This document shows, piece by piece, positions 1-6,672 of a stretch of 15,464 bases of DNA; position 1 is the stretch's first letter; every line of letters begins with the position of its first letter. Both the position numbers and the translations under genes were made by a program. Origin of the DNA: Rhodospirillales bacterium. GTDB lineage: Bacteria > Pseudomonadota > Alphaproteobacteria > Rhodospirillales > JASLLV01. The stretch is taken from the NCBI GenBank assembly GCA_030754475.1, contig JASMAE010000149.1:1-15464 (forward strand), read 5' to 3'. Under the pieces are notes generated by a model. That model had not been told where the DNA came from. It worked only from the letters and a program-made list of their open reading frames with translations, and made no database searches.

Positions 1-32
1 GACCGCCGGCCCCAGAAACCATCTTGCCAAAC

Positions 33-81
33 GTTGATGGGCCAACCTACGCTGTTGATGGGCTACGGTTGGCCCATCAAC
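33..81. repeat. Perfect 15-bp inverted repeat with an extra internal direct copy
   Basis: Positions 33-47 (GTTGATGGGCCAACC) are the exact reverse complement of 67-81, around a 19-base spacer. The first nine bases, GTTGATGGG, occur again in direct orientation at 54-62, so the core is present three times in 49 bp. CTACG also occurs twice, at 47-51 and 63-67. The unit resembles short intergenic palindromic repeats of proteobacteria, or it could be a bidirectional terminator stem for genes off the left edge. There is no U-run after either arm, so a classical intrinsic terminator is less likely. It lies about 60 bp upstream of the cysteine-rich reading frame and may mark a break that removed that gene's 5' end. 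Confidence 0.75.
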
Positions 82-141
82 TTAACCCGCGCCAAACTCT
101 AACTTAAGCGCTGGACCACTAATCGGGGGCAGGCCAGCGCC

Positions 142-357
142 GTGGACGTGCTGCCGCAGGCCCACGCCAAGTCGCCGGGCGCGAACAGCCTGATACAGCT
201 CGCGGCGTGCAACCCCTGCGCCGCCAAGAGCGCGAGCAACCCCTGCAACCCTTGCGCCGCCAAGAAAAAGGTTCTGTTGAAAAAGGGCAATCCCTGTGCA
301 GCCAATCCCTGCGCAGCCAAGAACCCGTGCAACCCGTGCGCGGCGAAAAAGAAGTAA
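142..357 (+). CDS. Small cysteine-rich NPC/NPCAAK-repeat protein, possibly missing its N-terminus
   Basis: This 71-residue frame starts at GTG and its last 50 residues are built from NPC and NPCAAK units. There are eight cysteines, seven of them in Asn-Pro-Cys, mixed with Lys-rich stretches. The repeat units use different synonymous codons (CCC TGC, CCT TGC, CCC TGT, CCG TGC; GCC GCC, GCA GCC, GCG GCG). This suggests selection on the peptide rather than recent DNA slippage, and supports real coding. Proteins with such repeats, as I recall, usually begin with an export signal. Here the frame is closed by a stop at 100-102, no signal peptide is visible and no good ribosome site precedes the GTG, so it may be a 5'-truncated remnant. 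Metal or thiol binding is plausible from composition only. Function unknown. Confidence 0.55.
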   Translation: MDVLPQAHAKSPGANSLIQLAACNPCAAKSASNPCNPCAAKKKVLLKKGNPCAANPCAAKNPCNPCAAKKK

Positions 358-526
358 CGGCACGCGAAACGCCGATTACTTGGACAGTCCGCAGCGCCGC
401 GGATCGCTTCGGGCGGTCCGTGGCGTTCGCATTGGGGGGAACGCCGCGAAGCCCCTGGACAGACCCCGCCCGGGCCGATGAAATACGGTCCCACAATCTC
501 TCCATGGGCAAATACGGACCCGTCGG
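358..526. other. Intergenic stretch between repeat protein and His-rich protein
   Basis: These 169 bases carry no gene I can support. The only structure noticed is the near-perfect direct repeat listed separately at 481-521, directly ahead of the next gene. Confidence 0.5.
481..521 (+). promoter_or_regulatory. Near-perfect 12-bp direct repeat ahead of the His-rich gene
   Basis: AAATACGGTCCC (481-492) and AAATACGGACCC (510-521) match at 11 of 12 positions and are 29 bases apart start to start, close to three helical turns. The second copy ends five bases before the chosen ATG. Such spacing fits an operator bound by a dimeric regulator, but chance is not excluded, and no regulator gene is present here to pair it with. 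Confidence 0.3.
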
Positions 527-1237
527 ATGACCGAATTGCGAAGTCTTCCCGCCAAGCGCCTTCGGGGGATGGCCGCCGCGGGCGATCGGATTCTCGAATG
601 CTACCGCGTTCTTCGTAAGAGCGACGCGAACGTGGTCGGCGAGGTCCTGCGCGGCCAGGGCGAATTCTACGAGTGGGACCACTACCCCAAGGGCGACGTC
701 TACGACCACGAGACGCACGGGCAGTACTACTATCACACCCATCCGGCCGACCTTCGCGGCGGCGAGCACGGCCACTTCCATACCTTCCTCAGGCCCAAGG
801 GAATGCCCGCCGGCGTCAAGCCCGCGCCGCTCGCCGATTTCAAACCGCCGAAGGACCGGAACGACGCGCTGAGCCATCTAGTCGCAATCTCGACGAACAA
901 GGCGGGATATCCGATCGGCCTGTTCACCACCAACCGCTGGGTGACGGGCGAAGCGTGGTACGCGGCCAAGGACGTGATCCGCATGGTGGATCGATTTCTG
1001 ATGGACCTCGCCTACCCGTCATGGCCGGTGAACATCTGGATCACGGACATGCTGCGCCTGTTCCGGCCGCAGATCGAGGAACTGCTGGTCGCGCGCGACC
1101 GGACGGTCGAGCAGTGGCAGGGCGAACACCCGAAAGGAAACACCTACGAGGACCGCGACCTCGAGATCACCTCGGTGATCGAGATATCGGTCGAAAGCCA
1201 GATCGAGAACGTCCGCCGCGCCCGCGCCGCCGCCTGA
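527..1237 (+). CDS. Conserved His-rich protein of unknown function (resembles DUF6969)
   Basis: The 236-residue soluble protein has no signal peptide or membrane segment. Its N-terminal half holds a dense aromatic and histidine cluster: EWDHYPKGDVYD at about residues 49-60, then QYYYHTHP and EHGHFHTFLRPKG between about 66 and 92. The clustered H-x-H and HGHFH residues would suit a metal site. The C-terminal half is mostly helical in composition (VIRMVDRFLMDL, LRLFRPQIEELL). From memory the layout (ECYRVL..., GQGEFYEWDHYP, YYYHTHP, GEHGHFHTF) matches the uncharacterised DUF6969 family; a profile search would settle this. The ATG at 527 lacks a strong Shine-Dalgarno; ATG 569 is an alternative that still keeps the conserved part. 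It is flanked by non-coding DNA and looks monocistronic. No function is assigned. Confidence 0.85.
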   Translation: MTELRSLPAKRLRGMAAAGDRILECYRVLRKSDANVVGEVLRGQGEFYEWDHYPKGDVYDHETHGQYYYHTHPADLRGGEHGHFHTFLRPKGMPAGVKPAPLADFKPPKDRNDALSHLVAISTNKAGYPIGLFTTNRWVTGEAWYAAKDVIRMVDRFLMDLAYPSWPVNIWITDMLRLFRPQIEELLVARDRTVEQWQGEHPKGNTYEDRDLEITSVIEISVESQIENVRRARAAA

Positions 1238-1796
1238 TCGGCGGCTCACCTTGGACGGCCGGCGACGCCGCCTCCATGATCGGGGCCGCAAAAGTGAACG
1301 TCGTCGGTCTGTCGCCCCCGCTTTCGCAGCGAAGATCGCCCCCGCACAGCCGACCGCAAGATATGCGATCGGAAGGCCAGGGACGTCCTCGCTCATCGGG
1401 ATTCTTAGCCCCAACAGACAAGCGTCGGTAAAGAAGTGTGATTGCACCGATTTGCGAACGGGATCGGTTCTCCCGTGGGCGTCAATTCGACCCGCCATCT
1501 TACAGCATTATCCGACCAGATCGGATCAATTTGATGGTGGCAAATCGGCTTGTCCGGGCAGGCGCGCCTCGAAGCGCGATGCGGGGCCATCCGCGCGAGT
1601 GGCGCAACGAATCCGGCGAGCTGATTTGCTCCACCGAAGGCCGGGTCCTTTTACGCCGTGGCGTCGCCCGAGCATCTTTGCCGATGCCCCACATCGCACA
1701 TCGCGCATCAACATGCGAAGCGCGCCTAACCACGGCGCAAAATAATCCCGCTCAAATGGTTCAATCTGGTCGGAGTGTGCTCAAAGGCTCGGCCGA
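1238..1796. other. 559-bp stretch without a convincing gene
   Basis: The plus-strand His-rich gene and the minus-strand cupin-rhodanese gene converge on this stretch. All six frames contain only low-quality open frames rich in Arg, Ser and Pro, without ribosome sites or recognisable motifs. Parts, such as 1500-1560 and 1735-1765, are visibly more AT-rich than the genes on either side. I see no tRNA fold, no clear terminator with a U-run and no insertion-sequence ends. It could be decayed coding DNA. Confidence 0.5.
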
Positions 1797-4001
1797 TTAC
1801 TGCCTGCGCGGCGCAATGTGGAATTGCAGGTCGCCCTCGCGCTCCACCTGGCTCACCAGGCCCCTCTCCCAGTCCAGATAGGCGCGCATGGCGGCTTCGA
1901 TTCCGCTCTTTTGGTCATAGGGGCGCTGCCATTGGTCGTCGGCGTGGGTCGAAAACCGCTCCCGGCCGTGCTCGAGCGGATAGCCCGCGCCCGCCCACGC
2001 CCGCGTACCGCCTTCCAGCACGCTGAGCGTCCCCGCGCCCGCGCCGATCTCTGATGCCGCCAGTCGCGCGCGCACGCCATCGGGCGAGGTAAGGACGACG
2101 GCGGGTGTCCCGGGGATCGCATCCAGGCATGCGTCCAGGCGCGAGCGGACGGCGAACCAGGCGCCCGGAACGTGGCCCTCGCGGTAGCTTCGGCTGTCGG
2201 CCAGGTCGACCACCGCGATGTCGGTCCGCCCAAGCGCGTCGGCGAGCGCGCTGGGAGCGATCGTTTCCACCTTCACCTCGTCGAGACCGAGCACCGCGAC
2301 CGGCTCGGCTCCGGTGGCGAGGCGGCCACGCGGGATCCCGCCCTCCAGCACGAAGGTCTCTCGCCAGCCCATCTGGACCAGCCACGATGCGGTCATGGTC
2401 GCGCGCACGCCGTCGTTGTCGACGACGACGATGCGTGCACCGCGCGCACCGACGTAGAAATCGGTGGCCTGGACGAGCTGTCCGCCCGGCGCTGAGCGCG
2501 CGCCGCACATGTGCCCGGCCGCATATTCCTCGGGCGAGCGTACGTCGAAGACGTAGAGGCTGCGGGCGCCGGCTTCGGCCCGCATCCGCTCGAGGCGCGG
2601 CATGCGGATGCGGCGGACGCCGAATCGTTTGCGCACGCGCCGGGCCGCGGCGCGGGCCTGGGCCACTCCCTTCCGGCTGGGGGCCGGAGCGGCGCGCGTC
2701 TTCCCCGCATCGAGCGTCAGCCCGGCGAGCGTCCAGCCCATGGTTCCGTTCTCGAGTGCGACGACCGGATTGGTGATGCCCGCGTTGATCAGGGACTGGG
2801 CCCCGATGATGCTGCGCGTCCGGCCTGCGCAGTTGACCACGACGAGGGTCTCAGGCGACGGCGCGAGATCGGCGATCCGGTAAACGAGTTCGGCGCCCGG
2901 GCAGTCGATCGCGCCCGGGATGCTCATGCGCCGGAACTCATCCGCCGGGCGGCTGTCGAGGACGATCAGATCGGCGTCTGATTCCATCCGCTCCTTCAAC
3001 TCCCGGGCGGTGACGTGCGGCGTTCCGCACGCCGCTTCGACAATTTCGCCGAACGCCTTGCTCGGAACGTTGGTGCCGGAAAACAACTCGAACCCTGAGT
3101 CCCGCCAAGGGTGGACGCCGCCGGCGAGAATCGAGAGGTTCGAATATCCCCAACGCGCCATCCGCGCCGCCGCGGTCGCGGCGAACCCGTTGTCGTCGTC
3201 GTACAGAACCACGCGGCAGCTCCGCCTTGGGACCAGTGCGTCGATCCGCTCTTCCAGCGCGCTCAATGGAATGGAGACTGCCAGCAGCGGGTGGCCGTCG
3301 GCGAAGGGGCCGCCCTCGCGGACGTCGATGAGCGCGAGTTCGCGGCCGTCGGCGATCATCGCCTTCGCTTCCGCAGCGGAAACGACCGGGGTCTTGATCT
3401 CGGGCGACGCGGGTCCGGGGCGGATCGCACCCGCCGGCGCGCCTTCGAAGAAAACCCGCCCGGCCATGTCGTCGAGGCGCCGGCCGTACATGTGAAGATG
3501 GAGCGAGGGCCCTCTTCCCGTCACGTCGATGGCGTGGATATCGTCGGGCATGAGGGTGAGACCGTCTCGCCAGCCGAGCGTGACCTCGCCCGTCCGTCGC
3601 AATGTCCCCCGATCCGTGTGGACCCTGTCATCGGCGCGGACGAACAAGGTGTTGCGCTCGTTCCCGCGCACGCCGGCGATCACCGCCCAGGTGGTGTGAT
3701 TGTGCGGCGTCTGGCGCTTTCCCGGAAGGCCGGCCGAGGCGTAAAGCGCGATGTGCGCGTGCGCGTCCTCGCACAATCGGTAGATCCCCATCCGGGTCTC
3801 GCGATCGGCGGGGAAGTGTCGGGCCGGAAAGAGCTGGCGGCGATTCGCGAGCGCCACGAGTTCGCCCTTGATCGCCTCCAGCGCGTCGTGCGTGACCCCG
3901 GCTTCGGAAACGATCTCGCTGGCCCTGGCGACGGTCTCCCGCACCGCCCGGTGGCGCCGGTCGACCACGGAGGTTGGGCGCGCACGCAACACGCGCTTCA
4001 C
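1797..4001 (-). CDS. Cysteine-dioxygenase-like cupin fused to four rhodanese domains
   Basis: Start is GTG at 4001-3999, overlapping the stop of the upstream aldolase as GTGA, and gives 734 residues. Residues about 30-185 form a thiol-dioxygenase-like cupin: H100-N-H102 and H156 have nearly the spacing of the three iron ligands of cysteine dioxygenase (H-x-H, then about 52-54 residues, then H), in a TPHNHTTWAVIAG context. Four rhodanese-like domains follow at about 205-305, 330-430, 465-560 and 580-678. Only the second has the catalytic cysteine loop (C391-AGRTRS). The equivalent loops of the others read DDDNGFA, DNDGVRA and SPDGVRA and are probably inactive. A strongly basic linker lies at about 433-475. 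No signal peptide is seen, so it is probably cytoplasmic. Inferred role: oxidation of a small thiol coupled to sulfur transfer; the true substrate (cysteine, 3-mercaptopropionate or a persulfide) cannot be read from sequence. Confidence 0.88.
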   Translation of the reverse strand: MKRVLRARPTSVVDRRHRAVRETVARASEIVSEAGVTHDALEAIKGELVALANRRQLFPARHFPADRETRMGIYRLCEDAHAHIALYASAGLPGKRQTPHNHTTWAVIAGVRGNERNTLFVRADDRVHTDRGTLRRTGEVTLGWRDGLTLMPDDIHAIDVTGRGPSLHLHMYGRRLDDMAGRVFFEGAPAGAIRPGPASPEIKTPVVSAAEAKAMIADGRELALIDVREGGPFADGHPLLAVSIPLSALEERIDALVPRRSCRVVLYDDDNGFAATAAARMARWGYSNLSILAGGVHPWRDSGFELFSGTNVPSKAFGEIVEAACGTPHVTARELKERMESDADLIVLDSRPADEFRRMSIPGAIDCPGAELVYRIADLAPSPETLVVVNCAGRTRSIIGAQSLINAGITNPVVALENGTMGWTLAGLTLDAGKTRAAPAPSRKGVAQARAAARRVRKRFGVRRIRMPRLERMRAEAGARSLYVFDVRSPEEYAAGHMCGARSAPGGQLVQATDFYVGARGARIVVVDNDGVRATMTASWLVQMGWRETFVLEGGIPRGRLATGAEPVAVLGLDEVKVETIAPSALADALGRTDIAVVDLADSRSYREGHVPGAWFAVRSRLDACLDAIPGTPAVVLTSPDGVRARLAASEIGAGAGTLSVLEGGTRAWAGAGYPLEHGRERFSTHADDQWQRPYDQKSGIEAAMRAYLDWERGLVSQVEREGDLQFHIAPRRQ

Positions 4002-5074
4002 CGGGTCCGGTTTTCGCGTTCGCCGGCGGGCGCGGCGGCGCCGACCACGGCGCTGACGGCCGCGAGCGCGGTGGGGATGTCGTCGGCGCCTACGTCGATG
4101 TGGGTGACGGCGCGCATTTGCGTGGCGTCCAGCACCTGGAATCGCACTCCGCGTTCGACCAGACGGGCGTTCAATTCTTCCGCCCGGAGACCCGTTCGGG
4201 AAACGTCGAAGAAGATGATGTTGGTGCGAAAGGCCTCGGGATCGATGTTGATACCCGGAATCGCGGCGAGACCCCGGGCGAGCCCTTGGGCGTTGTCGTG
4301 GTCGTCGGCGAGGCGCGCGACGTGGTTCTCGAGGGCGTAGACGCCCGCGGCCGCCAGGATCCCGGCCTGACGCATGGCGCCGCCAAACTGGTGCTTGAAC
4401 CGCCAGGCGTCCTCGATAAACCCGGTGGATCCCGCGAGCACCGCGCCCACCGGGCAGCCGAGTCCCTTGGAAAGGTCGATCCACACCGAATCGAACGGTG
4501 CGGCGTAGTCGCGGACCGCGACGCCTGTGGCGACTTGCGCGTTCAAGAGCCGCGCCCCGTCCATATGCGCCGCCAAGCCGCTCTCCCTGGCCACGCCTGT
4601 GACCGCCTCGATTGTGGCGAGAGGCCAGATCGCGCCGCCCGCCCGGTTCGTGGTTTGCTCGATCGAGACCAGCCGCGAGCGCGGCACATCGGGGCGACGG
4701 GGGCGAATCGCGGCCCGCACCTGATCGGCGTCGAACACGCCGCGATCACCCTTGAGCACGCGGACGTTGGCCCCCGACAAGGCGGCGATGCCGCCCGCTT
4801 CCGCGTTCACGCCGTGCGCCCACTCATCGAGGATGATCTCGTCACCCGGCCGACAGTGGACGCGATAGGCCACTTGGTTGCACATCTTCCCCGACGGAAG
4901 AAAAACGGCGTCGTCCTTGCCCAGAAGCTCGGCCACCATGGTGCAAAGGCGGTTAACCGTCGGGTCCTCGCGCGCCTGCTCATCGCCCACCTCGGCGGCC
5001 GCCATGGCCGCGCGCATGACCTCTGTCGGCCGCGACTTGGTATCGCTGGCAAGATCGATAAGGCGGTTCTGCAC
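3998..5074 (-). CDS. Threonine aldolase-family PLP lyase
   Basis: From GTG 5074 the protein has 358 residues, the normal size for the beta-eliminating lyase / low-specificity L-threonine aldolase family (fold-type I PLP enzymes). Diagnostic elements are the DLASDTKSRPT start, EWAHG with H87 (stacks on the cofactor ring in the family), HMDGARLLNA around 170-179 (aspartate to the pyridine nitrogen) and DLSKGLG with the Schiff-base lysine K203. Family enzymes cleave threonine, allo-threonine or other beta-hydroxy amino acids to glycine and an aldehyde. A frame extends nine codons further to GTG 5101, but a GGAGG six bases before GTG 5074 makes the shorter form more likely. It lies 61 bp after the transporter and overlaps the next gene by GTGA, so it is likely cotranscribed with both. 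The natural substrate may be an unusual beta-hydroxy amino acid. Confidence 0.9.
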   Translation of the reverse strand: MQNRLIDLASDTKSRPTEVMRAAMAAAEVGDEQAREDPTVNRLCTMVAELLGKDDAVFLPSGKMCNQVAYRVHCRPGDEIILDEWAHGVNAEAGGIAALSGANVRVLKGDRGVFDADQVRAAIRPRRPDVPRSRLVSIEQTTNRAGGAIWPLATIEAVTGVARESGLAAHMDGARLLNAQVATGVAVRDYAAPFDSVWIDLSKGLGCPVGAVLAGSTGFIEDAWRFKHQFGGAMRQAGILAAAGVYALENHVARLADDHDNAQGLARGLAAIPGINIDPEAFRTNIIFFDVSRTGLRAEELNARLVERGVRFQVLDATQMRAVTHIDVGADDIPTALAAVSAVVGAAAPAGERENRTR

Positions 5075-5080
5075 CGCGCG

Positions 5081-5085
5081 CCTCC
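5081..5085 (-). promoter_or_regulatory. Shine-Dalgarno deciding the aldolase start
   Basis: On the minus strand this reads GGAGG, with six bases between it and GTG at 5074-5072. It favours that start over the in-frame GTG at 5101, which has no comparable site. Confidence 0.7.
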
Positions 5086-5135
5086 GCTTTCCCCCCAACA
5101 CTCAGCGCGCAAGTATAGGGGCGCCCCCCGGCGTG

Positions 5136-6056
5136 TCACAAGGCGTGGTTCCGCCCCGATTCAAGCGCCGCCGAGCTCTCACTCCGCAGCCGTTCGCGGT
5201 GGAAGATGTAGAGACCGCTCACTGTGATGACTCCGGCGCCAACGACGGTCCAGGGATCGGGAACCTCGGCGAAGACGAGGAAGCCGAATAGCGCAGCCCA
5301 CACCAGGTTCGAGTAGTTGTAGGGCGCGACAGTCGAAGCCGGCGCCGCAGAGTATGCGCGGATGATACAGAACTGGAAGGCGGCGCCGAAGCCGCCCATG
5401 GCCGCCATCAGGCCCCATGATAGGAGATCGGGCGTGGTCCAAAAGAACGGAGCCACGCAGCTGGCGGCGATGGCGCCCGCGATCGGCGTGTAAGCCACGG
5501 TGGTCATGAGCGCATCGGTGTGGCTGAGCAGGCGCGTGATCAACTGGAACATGGCGATCATCGCCGCGGCCGCGAGCGGCACCAGGACGGCGACGTGCAT
5601 GGCTCCCGAACCCGGCCGGATGATGATCAGCGCGCCTACGAACCCGGTGACGACCCCGGCCCACCGCCGAGGCCCGACCCATTCGCCGAGGACGGGCGCC
5701 GAAAGCGCGGTGATCAGGAGCGGCGCGGTCGCCATCACGGCGTAGACATCGGCGAGGGCGATCAATTTGAGGCTGGTGAAGATCAGCGCCGTGGAGATCA
5801 CTAGGACGATCGAGCGCGCCGTCTGAAGGGCGGACCTGGGCGTGCGAAGCGCGGCACGGTAACGGTGCCTGAGGATGAGAGCCAGGGCCGCCAGATGGAA
5901 GGCGTAGCGCGCCCAGATTATCTGGGCGACGGAATAGCTCTCCAACAGGTGCTTTGCGGTGACGTCCATGATCACCGCCAGCAGCATGGCGATCAGCATC
6001 CAACCGATGCCGCGGCGAGCGTCGGTCGGGACGGGCGTGGATGCGGGGGGCGTCAT
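5136..6056 (-). CDS. EamA/DMT-family membrane transporter
   Basis: This 306-residue, strongly hydrophobic protein has about ten membrane segments arranged as two EamA repeats (about residues 18-150 and 160-292), the standard drug/metabolite transporter layout. Typical features are the first helix MLIAMLLAVIMD, a basic loop after helix 2 (RHRYRAALR), APLLITALSAPVLGE, PYNYSNLVWAALFG near the end, and a polar charged C-tail. The frame is open further upstream, but those residues are non-membrane and atypical; ATG 6056 puts the first helix about 16 residues in, as usual. Its ribosome site is weak. It is the first gene of the minus-strand operon and starts 142 bp from the divergent SnoaL gene. DMT proteins move small metabolites, often amino acids, in or out. 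The direction and cargo here are unknown, though an amino-acid-like cargo would suit the neighbours. Confidence 0.9.
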   Translation of the reverse strand: MTPPASTPVPTDARRGIGWMLIAMLLAVIMDVTAKHLLESYSVAQIIWARYAFHLAALALILRHRYRAALRTPRSALQTARSIVLVISTALIFTSLKLIALADVYAVMATAPLLITALSAPVLGEWVGPRRWAGVVTGFVGALIIIRPGSGAMHVAVLVPLAAAAMIAMFQLITRLLSHTDALMTTVAYTPIAGAIAASCVAPFFWTTPDLLSWGLMAAMGGFGAAFQFCIIRAYSAAPASTVAPYNYSNLVWAALFGFLVFAEVPDPWTVVGAGVITVSGLYIFHRERLRSESSAALESGRNHAL

Positions 6057-6198
6057 GAAAATATGATCGAACGCGCCAACGGGCGGCGGGACACGGCCAT
6101 AATAGACCGCGGCCAGACGGGGCGTGAATACCCTCGCCTCGAAAGTGGCCGCGCGATATGGTGGGCGCGTGATCCGATCCACGGAATCCGAGGAGAGG
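6057..6198. promoter_or_regulatory. Divergent intergenic region between the two operons
   Basis: These 142 bp separate the transporter start (minus) from the first SnoaL gene (plus), so promoters for both operons should lie here. A CATAAT at 6098-6103 could be a plus-strand -10 box but lacks a convincing -35. No clear operator palindrome was found. The position, not a motif, supports this call. Confidence 0.45.
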
Positions 6199-6633
6199 AT
6201 GAACGACTTTGCAACGAATGGCGCGGCCGTCGCGCAAGCCATCGACCGGCTGATGATCGCCGAGGTCTACAACCGCTATGCGCTCGCGCTCGACGAACAG
6301 GACCTCGCGATGCTGGCCGAGGTTTTCGCCGACGACGTCAAGTTCAAGTGCGGGATCCCGGGCGTTCCCTACCGCGAGGGCATCAAGGCGAACCAAGACC
6401 GGCTCGTCGAACGGCACCGCCAGCGCCGTTTCCGCGAACGCCACTTGACGACCCACCCGGTGATCCGGACCCTCGACGAGGGGCGCGCCCAGGTCTCGGC
6501 CGAGGTCGTGATTATCTCCTCCGACGACGGGGCCGCGCCGCACATCGAGGCCATGGGCCGCTATGACGACGTGCTCGAGAAGCGCGGCGGCCGCTGGGTG
6601 TTCGTCGAACGCGCCTTCGTTCCGGACACCTAG
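6199..6633 (+). CDS. SnoaL/NTF2-like protein, first of a tandem pair
   Basis: The protein has 144 residues, typical for a single-domain SnoaL-like / nuclear transport factor 2 fold (cone-shaped alpha+beta barrel). Signature parts are an N-terminal helix pair IAEVYNRYALALDEQDL, a strand with FADDVKF, then GIKANQDRLVERHRQ, the conserved RERHLTTHPVIRTL, and GRYDDVLEKRGGRW at the end. The pocket-facing aspartate and histidine in these segments are those used by dehydratases and isomerases of the fold, but the fold serves many reactions. ATG 6199 follows AGGAGAGG directly; an in-frame GTG 25 codons upstream has no such site and adds residues outside the family. It heads the ten-gene plus-strand run, and the next gene is a paralogue. 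It probably acts on a small organic substrate. Confidence 0.87.
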   Translation: MNDFATNGAAVAQAIDRLMIAEVYNRYALALDEQDLAMLAEVFADDVKFKCGIPGVPYREGIKANQDRLVERHRQRRFRERHLTTHPVIRTLDEGRAQVSAEVVIISSDDGAAPHIEAMGRYDDVLEKRGGRWVFVERAFVPDT

Positions 6634-6660
6634 AGAAAACTCCGTGGACCCGCGACGCAT

Positions 6661-6666
6661 AAGGAG
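6661..6666 (+). promoter_or_regulatory. Shine-Dalgarno for the second SnoaL gene
   Basis: AAGGAG lies six bases before GTG 6673 and fixes this non-ATG start. Confidence 0.7.
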
Positions 6667-6672
6667 CGAGAC

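Noticed and set aside
1019..1498. Minus-strand frame with a hydrophobic stretch (AYLAVGCAGAIFAA) suggesting a small membrane protein
   Set aside because: No ribosome site, the frame continues antisense into the His-rich gene, and the rest of the translation is Arg-rich and unlike a real protein.
1238..1796. tRNA, small RNA or decayed transposase in the gene-free stretch
   Set aside because: No cloverleaf, no T-arm consensus, no recognisable transposase motif in any frame and no terminal repeats were found by eye.
4002..4484. N-terminal extension of the cupin-rhodanese protein by 161 codons
   Set aside because: The extension lies within the aldolase gene in another frame and translates to Arg-rich sequence. 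The GTGA overlap at 3998-4001 gives a natural start.
3111..5227. Long plus-strand open frames across the aldolase and cupin-rhodanese genes
   Set aside because: The minus-strand genes carry complete catalytic motifs; the plus-strand translations are Arg/His/Gly-rich without any motif or ribosome site.
6098..6103. CATAAT as a -10 promoter box for the plus-strand run
   Set aside because: No matching -35 element at 16-18 bp; a six-base match of this quality is expected by chance, so it is mentioned only within the intergenic entry.
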